A stretch of DNA of 22,306 nucleotides from JBFMFE01 sp040752295 (lineage in GTDB: Bacteria; UBP15; UBA6099; JBFMBQ01), in assembly GCA_040752295.1 (NCBI GenBank), contig JBFMFE010000012.1:1-22306 (forward strand), given 5' to 3'. Each line of letters begins with the position of its first letter. Position 1 is the first letter of the stretch. Shown here piece after piece: positions 1-7,100 of the stretch. A model generated the notes under the pieces. The model ran no database searches and was not told where the DNA came from. It was given only the letters and a program-made list of their open reading frames with translations. A program made the position numbers and the translations under genes.

Positions 1-159
1 CTTCGGGTTCTGCACGCGATGTCCGCACTTCCGGCACCGCCGCGAACCCTCGTCCTTGAAAAATTCAATCGCGGCGCCGCAATTGCCGCACTCCACCTCG
101 AATACGTCGCCCGGTCGCCAGAAGCGCGTGTCCTGCCCCGGACACACAACGTTGCTCAT
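1..159 (-). CDS. Zinc-ribbon protein, C-terminus cut by window edge
   Basis: The first 53 codons of a minus-strand gene are visible, starting at ATG 159-157 and running off the left edge. The peptide opens MSNVVCPGQDTRFW and then shows two CxxC pairs (CGNC and CRKC) separated by about 19 residues, the pattern of a structural zinc ribbon or rubredoxin-like knuckle. Its ATG overlaps the stop of the upstream reductase-like gene in an ATGA junction, so the two are probably translationally coupled and this is the sixth gene of the operon. Small Cys-rich proteins with a similar opening occur beside Fe-S genes in anaerobes (from memory, not searched). The function is unknown; protein or metal binding is an inference. 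Confidence 0.7.
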   Translation of the reverse strand, partial: MSNVVCPGQDTRFWRPGDVFEVECGNCGAAIEFFKDEGSRRCRKCGHRVQNPK

Positions 160-1025
160 GAGTTCACCCCCGTTCCCCGGCGCGCGGCGTAATCGCCGAG
201 CCGTTCCCCCGGACGCGCCCGCTCGATGTAATCCGCGACGACACTCTCGACCTCCGCGACGAGTTCGCCGGGCGTCGCGAACTCCCCGGCGACCGCGGCG
301 AAGCGCGGATGACGCCCGAGCCTGCCGCCCACGAGAAGACGCGCCCCCGGCGCCGACAGCCGTATGCACTCGTTCGGACAGACGTTGCGGCAGGCGAGGC
401 ACCCCTGGCACGCGGCGAGGTCGAACTCCGGCGGTCCCCCCTCAACGGTTATCGCGGCGTCAGGGCACGCCCCGGCGCATTCCCCGCAGGAGGTGCAGTC
501 CGCGGCGTCCACGCCGGGCACAACGCATCCGACGACGCCGATGTCTGCCGTCTGCGGCCTCGAACAACCGTTGGGACAACCCGAAACGGACACACGCAGC
601 TTGTGATGATACAGTATGCGGTCATCACGCACTCGCTTCCTCAAGCGCTCGGAGAAATCCCTCTCCCGGAACCGCTCCTCTATCGCCCTCTTCCACTCCG
701 ACGTCCTGATAAGCACGTTGGGGCACCCCGAAAGCTCGTTGTGGCACTCCTCGAATATAACCATTTCAACCCCCGGCAGGTTCTCCCGGGGGAGCATCTG
801 CGAAAGCTCGCCCTCGGTCCTGCCCGCCGCGACCCCCCGGAACTTCGCCTCCGCCTCCCTGAAATCGCTGAGCCGGACACTCACCCCACCGTTGTTCCTC
901 ACCCGTTCCTCCACCTTCCGGCGGGCAAGCCCGCGCACGAAAAAGGGCACACCCATCAGCGCGTTTTCCGCCTCTTTATCCCACGGAATCCCGTTCATCT
1001 CACGCGCTCCCGCTCCCGCCCGCAT
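156..1025 (-). CDS. Sulfite/nitrite reductase-like protein with 2x[4Fe-4S] ferredoxin domain
   Basis: This 289-residue protein has a siroheme/4Fe-4S reductase half followed by a bacterial ferredoxin domain. Cys94, Cys101, Cys150 and Cys154 match the cluster/siroheme signature, with SGCPNGC at 148-154. Two ferredoxin motifs follow, Cys177-180-183-187 and Cys206-209-212-216. It is much shorter than assimilatory sulfite reductases and resembles the small anaerobic type (AsrC-like or low-molecular-weight reductases). The first Cys pair is spaced by six residues. ATG 1025 lies just after the upstream stop and has an AGGTGA ribosome site. ATG 998, preceded by GGGAG, is an alternative that removes nine unconserved residues. 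Sulfite or nitrite reduction is inferred from family. A redox-carrier role is also possible, because no partner subunit of a known reductase complex is visible. Confidence 0.85.
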   Translation of the reverse strand: MRAGAGAREMNGIPWDKEAENALMGVPFFVRGLARRKVEERVRNNGGVSVRLSDFREAEAKFRGVAAGRTEGELSQMLPRENLPGVEMVIFEECHNELSGCPNVLIRTSEWKRAIEERFRERDFSERLRKRVRDDRILYHHKLRVSVSGCPNGCSRPQTADIGVVGCVVPGVDAADCTSCGECAGACPDAAITVEGGPPEFDLAACQGCLACRNVCPNECIRLSAPGARLLVGGRLGRHPRFAAVAGEFATPGELVAEVESVVADYIERARPGERLGDYAARRGTGVNS

Positions 1026-1029
1026 ACAA

Positions 1030-1791
1030 TTAAATCACCTTTTCCTCTTTCGGAACGTCCCCGTTCCTGCCGATGATCGCCCGCGAGACCGGAATCCCGG
1101 CGCCGGAACGCTTCACCGCCTCGCCCGCGGCGTGCAGGAACCCGTGGCAGCAGGGCACTTCCATGTGCACAACGGTCAGGGAACGCGGCTTCCCCTCGCT
1201 CAATATACCGGCGAGCCGCTCGATGTGCGCGTCGAGGTCGTCGAGCTTCGGGCAGCCCATCGCGACCGCGCGACCGCGAAGGAACCTGCGGTGCAGGTCC
1301 GGATACGCCGCCGCGCAGCAGTCGGCGAGAAGCACGAGGTCGGCGTCACGCAGGAACGGCGCGGCGGGCGCGATAAGCTGTAGTTTTATGGGCCAGTGTG
1401 TCAGCTCCGAGACAGGGGCGCCCGCTGCATCTGCGCCTTCCGCCCTCACGCGGGGTTCGAGCGTCGCCGCGAGCGCGCCGGGACACCCGCAGGCGAGCGG
1501 CTCGGGCGCGGGCGCCGCGCGGGCGGGTTCGCCGCCTTTGCCCGCAAGCCTCTTCGCGACCTCTTCCTCGTCGAATTCCTCTGCCTCGCGCTCCGTTATC
1601 TTCAGCGCGCCCTCGGGGCACTCGCCGAGGCACGCCCCGAGTCCGTCGCAGTAAACGTCGCTCACGAGCCTCGCCTTGCCGTCCACAATCTCGAGCGCGC
1701 CCTCGGCGCACGACGGCACGCACAGCCCGCAGCCGGTGCATTTCTCCTCGTCAATCTCGATTATCTTCCTCGTCTTCAATCCCGTCTTCAA
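1030..1791 (-). CDS. Ferredoxin-domain protein fused to a Cys-rich C-terminal domain
   Basis: The N-terminus (residues 1-65) is a ferredoxin-like domain with Cys18-21-24-28 and a second set Cys48, Cys54, Cys58. An Ala/Pro/Glu-rich linker leads to a C-terminal domain (about 100-253) with CGCPG, LADCC, GCPKLD and EVPCC motifs. That domain is homologous to the whole of the neighbouring protein at 1881-2360. The frame stays open far upstream, but that part is only the antisense-free shadow of the neighbour gene. A TTG at 1791 with a GAGGTGA ribosome site seven bases away gives MKTGLKTRKIIEIDEEKC, as expected for the family. ATG 1842 is a weaker alternative. It probably carries electrons for, or senses the state of, the reductase-like gene four bases downstream. 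Confidence 0.8.
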   Translation of the reverse strand: MKTGLKTRKIIEIDEEKCTGCGLCVPSCAEGALEIVDGKARLVSDVYCDGLGACLGECPEGALKITEREAEEFDEEEVAKRLAGKGGEPARAAPAPEPLACGCPGALAATLEPRVRAEGADAAGAPVSELTHWPIKLQLIAPAAPFLRDADLVLLADCCAAAYPDLHRRFLRGRAVAMGCPKLDDLDAHIERLAGILSEGKPRSLTVVHMEVPCCHGFLHAAGEAVKRSGAGIPVSRAIIGRNGDVPKEEKVI

Positions 1792-1805
1792 CGCTCCATC
1801 ACCTC
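1792..1805 (-). promoter_or_regulatory. Strong ribosome-binding site deciding a TTG start
   Basis: Read on the minus strand, GAGGTGA (1805-1799) is followed by seven bases and then TTG at 1791. The upstream ATG at 1842 has only a run of G residues before it. The placement, together with the lack of conserved protein upstream, supports the TTG as the real start. Confidence 0.5.
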
Positions 1806-1880
1806 GTTTCCGCGTTCCCGCACGCGCCCCTGTGATTATCATAACGGTTACCCCCGCCGTATGCCCCCCTGCCCCGCGCG

Positions 1881-2360
1881 TCAGACCCATTCCTCGGAAA
1901 GGACGTCGCCCCGTATGCCCACCGTGACGCACTTGATGGGGACCTTCCTTGAGGCTTCGCGCGACGCCTCCTGCGCCAGCCCCAGCAGCCCCATGCAGCA
2001 CGGGACCTCCATGATCATCACGGTGAGCGTGTTGATCTTCGCGTTCTCGAGCAGTCCCTTTATCTTTTCGACGTACACCTCCTGCCCCTCGTCCAGCTTC
2101 GGGCACGCGATGGCGAGCGACTTTCCCCTGAGGTGGTCCTTGTGAAAATCCCCCAGGGCGTAAGCGACGCAGTCCGCGGTGAGAAGCACGTCCGCGCCCT
2201 GGTAATAGGGCGCCTGCGGCGAGACGAGATGAAGCTGGATTGGCCACTGCTTGAGCTGCGACCTGCGCGTGCCCGCCTCTTCCTCCGTCCCTGCCGCGTC
2301 CTGGAAATCCTGCATCCTCGAACCGGGACACTCAAAACCGTGCGAATGAAGCGAAGCCAT
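1881..2360 (-). CDS. Cys-rich protein, paralogue of the adjacent C-terminal domain
   Basis: This 159-residue protein lacks a ferredoxin domain but aligns along its length with residues 100-253 of the next gene. Shared landmarks are a CPG motif (Cys11), HLVSP/QLIAP, TADC (Cys64), a following DFH/DLH histidine, ACPKLD (Cys86) and the invariant MEVPCC (Cys121-Cys122). The conserved Cys and His positions suggest a bound metal or Fe-S cluster; that is inference. Similar proteins, often annotated only as iron-sulfur or hypothetical proteins, occur with ferredoxin genes in anaerobes. The ATG follows an AGGGGG ribosome site, two bases after the hemerythrin gene ends. The pair most likely arose by tandem duplication with gain or loss of the ferredoxin module. 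Confidence 0.78.
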   Translation of the reverse strand: MASLHSHGFECPGSRMQDFQDAAGTEEEAGTRRSQLKQWPIQLHLVSPQAPYYQGADVLLTADCVAYALGDFHKDHLRGKSLAIACPKLDEGQEVYVEKIKGLLENAKINTLTVMIMEVPCCMGLLGLAQEASREASRKVPIKCVTVGIRGDVLSEEWV

Positions 2361-2362
2361 TT

Positions 2363-3295
2363 TCAGACCCCCTTTCCTTTTACAAATTTTTCCGCTCTTT
2401 CTACAAATTTTCCGTATTTAACGGGGAGGTCCTCCCCCCGCAGAGCGTCCGCCTCTCTGAACCTTTCGTTAATCTCGCCCACGAGCCGCGTGGTCAACTG
2501 CCCGTCCATCCACGGGTAAAGTATCTCGTCCTCCTTTTTGATGTGCTCGTCCAGAAGCGCGGCGTAACCCCGCAGGTGCTCCGCGAACGCCTCCGTGTCC
2601 AGCTTCCCGAGCGCTTCCGCCATCCCCCTCACGCGCTCCCCCGCCGCGCGGTGGTCCTCGCGCATCACCTTCAGAATATCAAGCCCCTCATCGAAATAAC
2701 CGAACAGTATCTCCTCCTCCTTCGCGTGGTGGAACCCGTCGGCGAAAGACCTTATGAAGTCAATCCCCTCCGCCGCAAGACGCCGGTGGTCTTCCCGGCG
2801 CAGGTCGAGACTCCCCGCAAGCTCCGGGATGAGAGCTGCCCATCTCTTTATCACCACGTGCTCGTCCACGAGTCTTTTCATGGGCGGCGAGTATTTGAAC
2901 TCCTTCCGCAGCGGCGCCGCGCCGGCTTCGCCGACCGCCCCCGCGGCGGGGTCTTCCGCCCGCGGTTCAAGACCGACCTCCCCGCCCCCGGTGATCACCC
3001 GCTCAATCGTCTCCGTGAGGCGACGTTTGCGCCCCTCTTCGAGGTAGTGGTACTCCACAACGTCCTTCAGCTTGCAGGTTCCCACCGAGCAGGACACGCA
3101 TCCGATGCCGAAGGATTCGAGGATTTCGCCCACGCGGGGGTACTCCCCGACGATGTCCTTGACGAACCTTTCAAGGTGATCCCCGCGCCGGGAGGTTTCA
3201 ACGCGGCGTCCGTCGTGAAGCCCGGCGCCTCGCCCGCCTGCGGACGACCCGCCCATCGGATCCTTCCCCCGCACTCCGACAGTCTCGGTTTCCAT
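2363..3295 (-). CDS. Hemerythrin-domain protein with N-terminal DUF1858/ScdA-like segment
   Basis: The 310-residue protein has two parts. Residues 42-90 resemble a DUF1858/DUF542 module with Cys66, Cys69 and Cys74 in GIGCVSCSVGTC and an EYH motif. Residues 135-270 form a four-helix hemerythrin domain with candidate diiron ligands His146, His189/190 with following Glu, His215, and His251 with Glu255/Asp256. This layout recalls the RIC/ScdA/YtfE diiron proteins that counter nitric-oxide damage to Fe-S clusters. Oxygen or NO sensing/binding is therefore the leading inference. The start at 3295 is fixed by AAGGAG seven bases upstream. The longer open frame reaching 3436 overlaps the regulator gene and is not coding. 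It lies 11 bases after the Rrf2 gene, clearly in the same operon. Confidence 0.85.
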   Translation of the reverse strand: METETVGVRGKDPMGGSSAGGRGAGLHDGRRVETSRRGDHLERFVKDIVGEYPRVGEILESFGIGCVSCSVGTCKLKDVVEYHYLEEGRKRRLTETIERVITGGGEVGLEPRAEDPAAGAVGEAGAAPLRKEFKYSPPMKRLVDEHVVIKRWAALIPELAGSLDLRREDHRRLAAEGIDFIRSFADGFHHAKEEEILFGYFDEGLDILKVMREDHRAAGERVRGMAEALGKLDTEAFAEHLRGYAALLDEHIKKEDEILYPWMDGQLTTRLVGEINERFREADALRGEDLPVKYGKFVERAEKFVKGKGV

Positions 3296-3306
3296 GCGCT
3301 TTCTCC

Positions 3307-3720
3307 TTAAAAAACGCCCGTCAACTCGGACAGTTTTGTACGCGAAAGGTAACTTTCGACCTGCCTCGACACGGATTCGAGCAGCCCTCCGAATATGCAC
3401 TCGCCCGGCTTGCAGACTTCCTGGCTGAGTATGCACCGCGGGATGTCAACGGGACCGTCTATCGCGCCGTAGATGTCGAGAAGCGTGATTTCGTCCGCCG
3501 GTTTCGTTATGAGGACGCCGCCGGATGGCCCCCTGACGCTTTTGAGCAATCCTGCCTTGACAAGGCGCTGGACGATTTTGCTCAGATGCGCCTCGGAGAC
3601 ACGGAGGTCGGCGGCGAGGCGCGCAGTGGAGACGGGCTTGTGTGTGTTTTTCGATGCGAGGTAGGTCATGGCATGAAGCCCGATAGAGGCGGCTTCGGAT
3701 ATTTTGAGGAGTCTGGACAC
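3307..3720 (-). CDS. Rrf2-family Fe-S-type transcriptional regulator
   Basis: This is a 137-residue Rrf2 protein. The N-terminus has the usual KISEAASIGLHAM opening, then a winged helix with VSEAHLSKIVQRLVKAGL as recognition region and the SVRGPSGGVLI wing. Cys96, Cys103 and Cys108 (C-x6-C-x4-C) match the three-Cys cluster-binding loop of IscR/NsrR-type members, so a [2Fe-2S] or [4Fe-4S] sensor is likely. GTG 3720 is chosen because GGAGG lies just upstream. TTG 3732 is in frame but has no ribosome site. It is the first gene of the leftward redox operon, and a palindrome overlaps its promoter, so autoregulation is likely. Whether the signal is NO, oxygen or cluster status cannot be told from sequence. 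Confidence 0.92.
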   Translation of the reverse strand: MSRLLKISEAASIGLHAMTYLASKNTHKPVSTARLAADLRVSEAHLSKIVQRLVKAGLLKSVRGPSGGVLITKPADEITLLDIYGAIDGPVDIPRCILSQEVCKPGECIFGGLLESVSRQVESYLSRTKLSELTGVF

Positions 3721-3734
3721 CGCGCCCTCCAAAC

Positions 3735-3750
3735 TGGTATTTCAGTACCA
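3735..3750 (-). promoter_or_regulatory. Candidate Rrf2 operator
   Basis: TGGTA-N6-TACCA is a perfect 5-bp inverted repeat that touches the -10 box and covers the expected transcription start. A second dyad, ACCAT-N9-ATGGT (3747-3765), interlocks with it and spans the -10 box. Placement over the promoter of an Rrf2 gene suggests self-repression. Confidence 0.5.
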
Positions 3751-3778
3751 TTATACTGATATGGTCGCGTCGCGTCAA
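3750..3778 (-). promoter_or_regulatory. Sigma70-type promoter of the redox operon
   Basis: On the minus strand, TTGACG (3778-3773) and TATAAT (3755-3750) are separated by exactly 17 bp. The predicted start of transcription falls near 3743, about 23 bases before the GTG of the Rrf2 gene. Confidence 0.75.
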
Positions 3779-3936
3779 TATGCTTGAAAAATTATTTATA
3801 AGACTATCCGGCGGGAAATCCGTAGATTCTGAAAGATTTCGGCTGATATTCCCTCGTAAAAAATTTTTTCGGCTACTTTCGCCCCACAAACAGCTTTTTC
3901 GCCCACCCCGCCAAAATTGACCCCGTCCCAAACCGC

Positions 3937-4012
3937 AAGGCTTCACAAAAGTGGAACCTTTGAAGCGTCTATCACGCTTCATCGGCAGACCTTCGGCGGC
4001 GCCCGTCCGCCG
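3937..4012. other. Run of three stem-loops in the divergent intergenic region
   Basis: Three inverted repeats follow one another. The first is an imperfect 10-bp stem around an AAAA loop (3937-3960). The second is a perfect 8-bp stem TGAAGCGT/ACGCTTCA around CTATC (3961-3981). The third is CGGCGG/CCGCCG around seven bases (3994-4012). No open frame of convincing quality covers them. They could be a structured leader, a small RNA or a decayed dispersed repeat. Orientation is undecided and no known riboswitch class was recognised. Confidence 0.4.
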
Positions 4013-4046
4013 CGCACACCCCCCCACGCTCCGCGCATTACCCAAC

Positions 4047-4100
4047 CCCCTCTTTAGCCTCTTTTAACCCCTCTTTATCCCCTTTTCAGCCCCTCTTTAG
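4047..4100 (+). repeat. Five tandem 11-bp pyrimidine units upstream of the giant gene
   Basis: The units read CCCCTCTTTAG, CCTCTTTTAA, CCCCTCTTTAT, CCCCTTTTCAG and CCCCTCTTTAG, giving a spacing of 11, 10, 11 and 11 bp. A T6 tract follows directly. The array ends 15 bp before the -35 box of the next gene. T-tracts repeated once per helical turn suggest intrinsic bending or a set of binding sites on one DNA face. That interpretation is inference. Confidence 0.7.
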
Positions 4101-4115
4101 TTTTTTCCGGAATGT

Positions 4116-4144
4116 TTGACCTGCGTGTTTTTAGGATATAAAAT
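4116..4144 (+). promoter_or_regulatory. Promoter of the giant secreted-protein gene
   Basis: TTGACC (4116-4121) and TAAAAT (4139-4144) lie 17 bp apart. The expected start, near 4151, leaves a leader of only about 12 bases before ATG 4163, with a weak GGTAAG ribosome site. The -10 surroundings are strongly AT-rich against the high-GC background. Confidence 0.65.
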
Positions 4145-4162
4145 TAATAAAAACGGTAAGAC

Positions 4163-7100
4163 ATGATAAAAGCATTTCGCCTTAATATATTATTCGCGCC
4201 TTTTTTGGCGTTCTCTCTCCATTTTTGCACCGCTCACGCAGTCGAACACGTGTTCAGCCCCGGATGGAACCTCATCTCCATCCCCTCGCATCCGGGCGAC
4301 GACGACCTGTGCCGTGCCTTCCCTCCCGCGGTTTCACTCTTCGACTACGACGGCGGCGCCTACCGAACATGCGCCCGCGCGGGCGTTCCGTTCGTCCACG
4401 GAAAAGCCTACTGGGCATACTTCCCCGAAGAGACGAGAATCTCCATCGCCGGCGAGTCTCCGGCGTCGCCCACGACTCACGTTGTTCTGAAAAAAGGGTG
4501 GAACCTACTGGGAAACACATCGGGGAAAATGCTTCCCTGGGACGCCTCGGTGCTCGTTGACGGCGTCCCCATCACCGAGTCCGCCGCCCCGCCGTCTCCT
4601 CCATTCGAATACGACCCCGCAGCCGGGCGCTACCGGCGTGCCGGGCTGCTGAAACCCTGGCAGGGCTACGCGCTGTACGTCCCTGCCGACTGCACGCTCA
4701 CCCTCCCCGGCGAACCCGGAGCGCAGGACGCGATCATCTACGCCGCGTTCGGCGACGACCGCATATCCTCGCTTCCCGACGGAACGCGCCACGTCGCCCG
4801 CGAACTGCTCATTCAGGCGGAGGGCGGCGCCGACGAGACGCTCGTCGTGGAAAAGGTCGGCGCTCTCGGCGGCAGGGTGACGGGCGTGAACCCGTTCGTG
4901 AAACTCTATCAGGTCGAATTCCCGGACGGAACGGACGTCGCCGCCGCGGCGGACTCGCTGAGCGCCGCGCCCGGCATACGCGCGGCGGTCGTCAACGTCG
5001 TCCTCGTCCTACCGGATTACGTCCCCGACGACCCGCCTTACTCCGCGGAGGCGCCGCAGGAGCAGAGATGGGCGTGGGACCGCATAGGAGCGCCCCGCGT
5101 CTGGACGCCGGACGCCGCGGCGGGCAGCCCCCTCATAGCCGTCGTGGACACAGGCGTTGACGGGACTCATCCCGACCTCGCCGGGAGAGCCGTCCCCGGA
5201 AAAAGCTTCGTCGCGCCCGGCGAGCCGGGCAACGCGGACGCCAACGGTCACGGGACACACGTGGCGGGCATCATCGCGGCGGCTGCCGGCAACGGCGCAG
5301 GCATTGCGGGCGTATGCCGGGACTGCCGGATTCTCCCCCTCAAGGTATGCGCCGTCTCCGGCGACTGCCCGTTTTTCACCGTCCTCAACGGCATCGTTCA
5401 CGCCGCGAACGAGGGCGCACGCGTTATAAACGTGTCCCTCGCCGCAGCGGACGCGCCCCCGCAGGCGACAGCCGTGTTTCAGTCCGTCGTGGATTACGCC
5501 GCGGGGAAAGGCGCTCTTGTGGTCGCGGCGGCGGGCAACGCGGCGGGCGATGCGGCGGACACCATACCCGCCGCGCTCGACAATCTCCTCGCCGTCGGCG
5601 CCACCGACCGTACCGACCGCAGAGCGCCCTTTTCCAACAGCGGCGCCGTCGTGGACCTCGCCGCGCCGGGCGTTTCCATCTACTCACTCGAACCCGGCGG
5701 CGGCGCCGCGTTCAGGCAGGGCACTTCGACGTCCGCGGGGTTCGTCTCCGGCGCGGCGGGGCATCTACTCGCGGTTCAGCCCGCGCTCACCGCGCCGGAA
5801 CTCCGCGGGATACTTCTCGACACAGCAGTCGCGCTTCCCGGCGAGGACTTGCTCGGCGCGGGGCGGCTCAACCTTTACGCGGCGCACCTGCGCCTCAACC
5901 CCGAAAACCAGCCGCCGCGCATACTCGATCTGAAGGTCTCCGCCTCGGTCGTCAATCCGGGCGAATCCGTCCAGGCGTCATTCGGCATGTACGACCCCGA
6001 CGGCGACGTCATGAGCTACAGGTGGGAAATCGAAGCCGGTACCCTGTCCACGCCGCCGGGGAGCGTCGTTACCTGGACGCTTCCGCACGAGCCGGGAACG
6101 TACAGGATCGCGGTTCACGTCACCGACGGAAGGGGCGGCGCGGTTTCGGAGTCGGTCTCCGTTCAGGCAGGCGCGGCGCGCCTCAGACACATAAGGGTCT
6201 ATCCATCGGTCGTGCAGCTCCGACAGGGAGAAGAGACCACGCTGAAAGCCTACGGTTTTTTCGAGGACGGGCGCCTCATCCCCGTCCACGCCGCGTGGAG
6301 CATGGACAACCCGGTGGGTGTGATTGACGAAAACGGAAAGCTCACGCCGACGGCGGAAGGCTCGGCGGTTGTCACCGCATCCGTGGGGGAAATCACGGGC
6401 AGGTGCCTCGTTTTCGTTGACGTGAACGCTTCGTTCCCGTCGCTCGTTCCCGCGGGGTTCGCCGACAGCGGTCAGAACCTCGGCGGCGCTTCCGACGAGG
6501 TCGTCGAGATAGGCGACCTCGACGGCGACGGCGACGGCGACCTCGTCATCGGTCAGGTGGACGACGTCAACCAGGTGTACCTGAACAACGGGGCGGGGAC
6601 GTTCGCCCTCGCCGGAAACACCGCCACGTCGCTCACGACGACCTATTTTGACCTCGGCGACGTGGACCGCGACGGCGACCTCGACCTCGTGGAGGCGGCG
6701 GCAAACGGTCAGGGCTGGCGCGTTTACTTCAACAACGGGGCTGGAGGATTAACCGACTCGGGACAGATACTCGGCGCGGGTTCGGACGCCTACTCGGCGC
6801 GCCTCGCCGACGTTGACTCCGACGGCGACCTCGACCTCCTGGGCGCGGACCACATAAACGGGCAGTCCAACAAGCTGTTTCTCAACAACGGCTTCGGGAC
6901 GTTCGGCGCGCCGCAGAACGTCGGCTCCAGCCTCCCCACGCTCCGCGTCGTCCCCGGCGACGTTGACAACGACGGCGACGTGGATTTCGTCGAGGCAAAC
7001 GACCTCGCCAACGCCGACCGGGTCTATATCAACGACGGCGCGGGGAACTTCTCGCCCGGGCAGATACTCCCCGGCGTCACGAGCACCGCCCACCTGCTTC

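Noticed and set aside
309..1383. Several long plus-strand frames across the redox operon
   Set aside because: They are antisense shadows of the Fe-S protein genes, Arg/Pro-rich and without motifs.
1792..2331. Long in-frame N-terminal extension of the ferredoxin-domain gene
   Set aside because: It overlaps the 1881-2360 gene on the same strand in another frame and reads as low-complexity Gly/Arg sequence. The conserved protein starts only near 1791.
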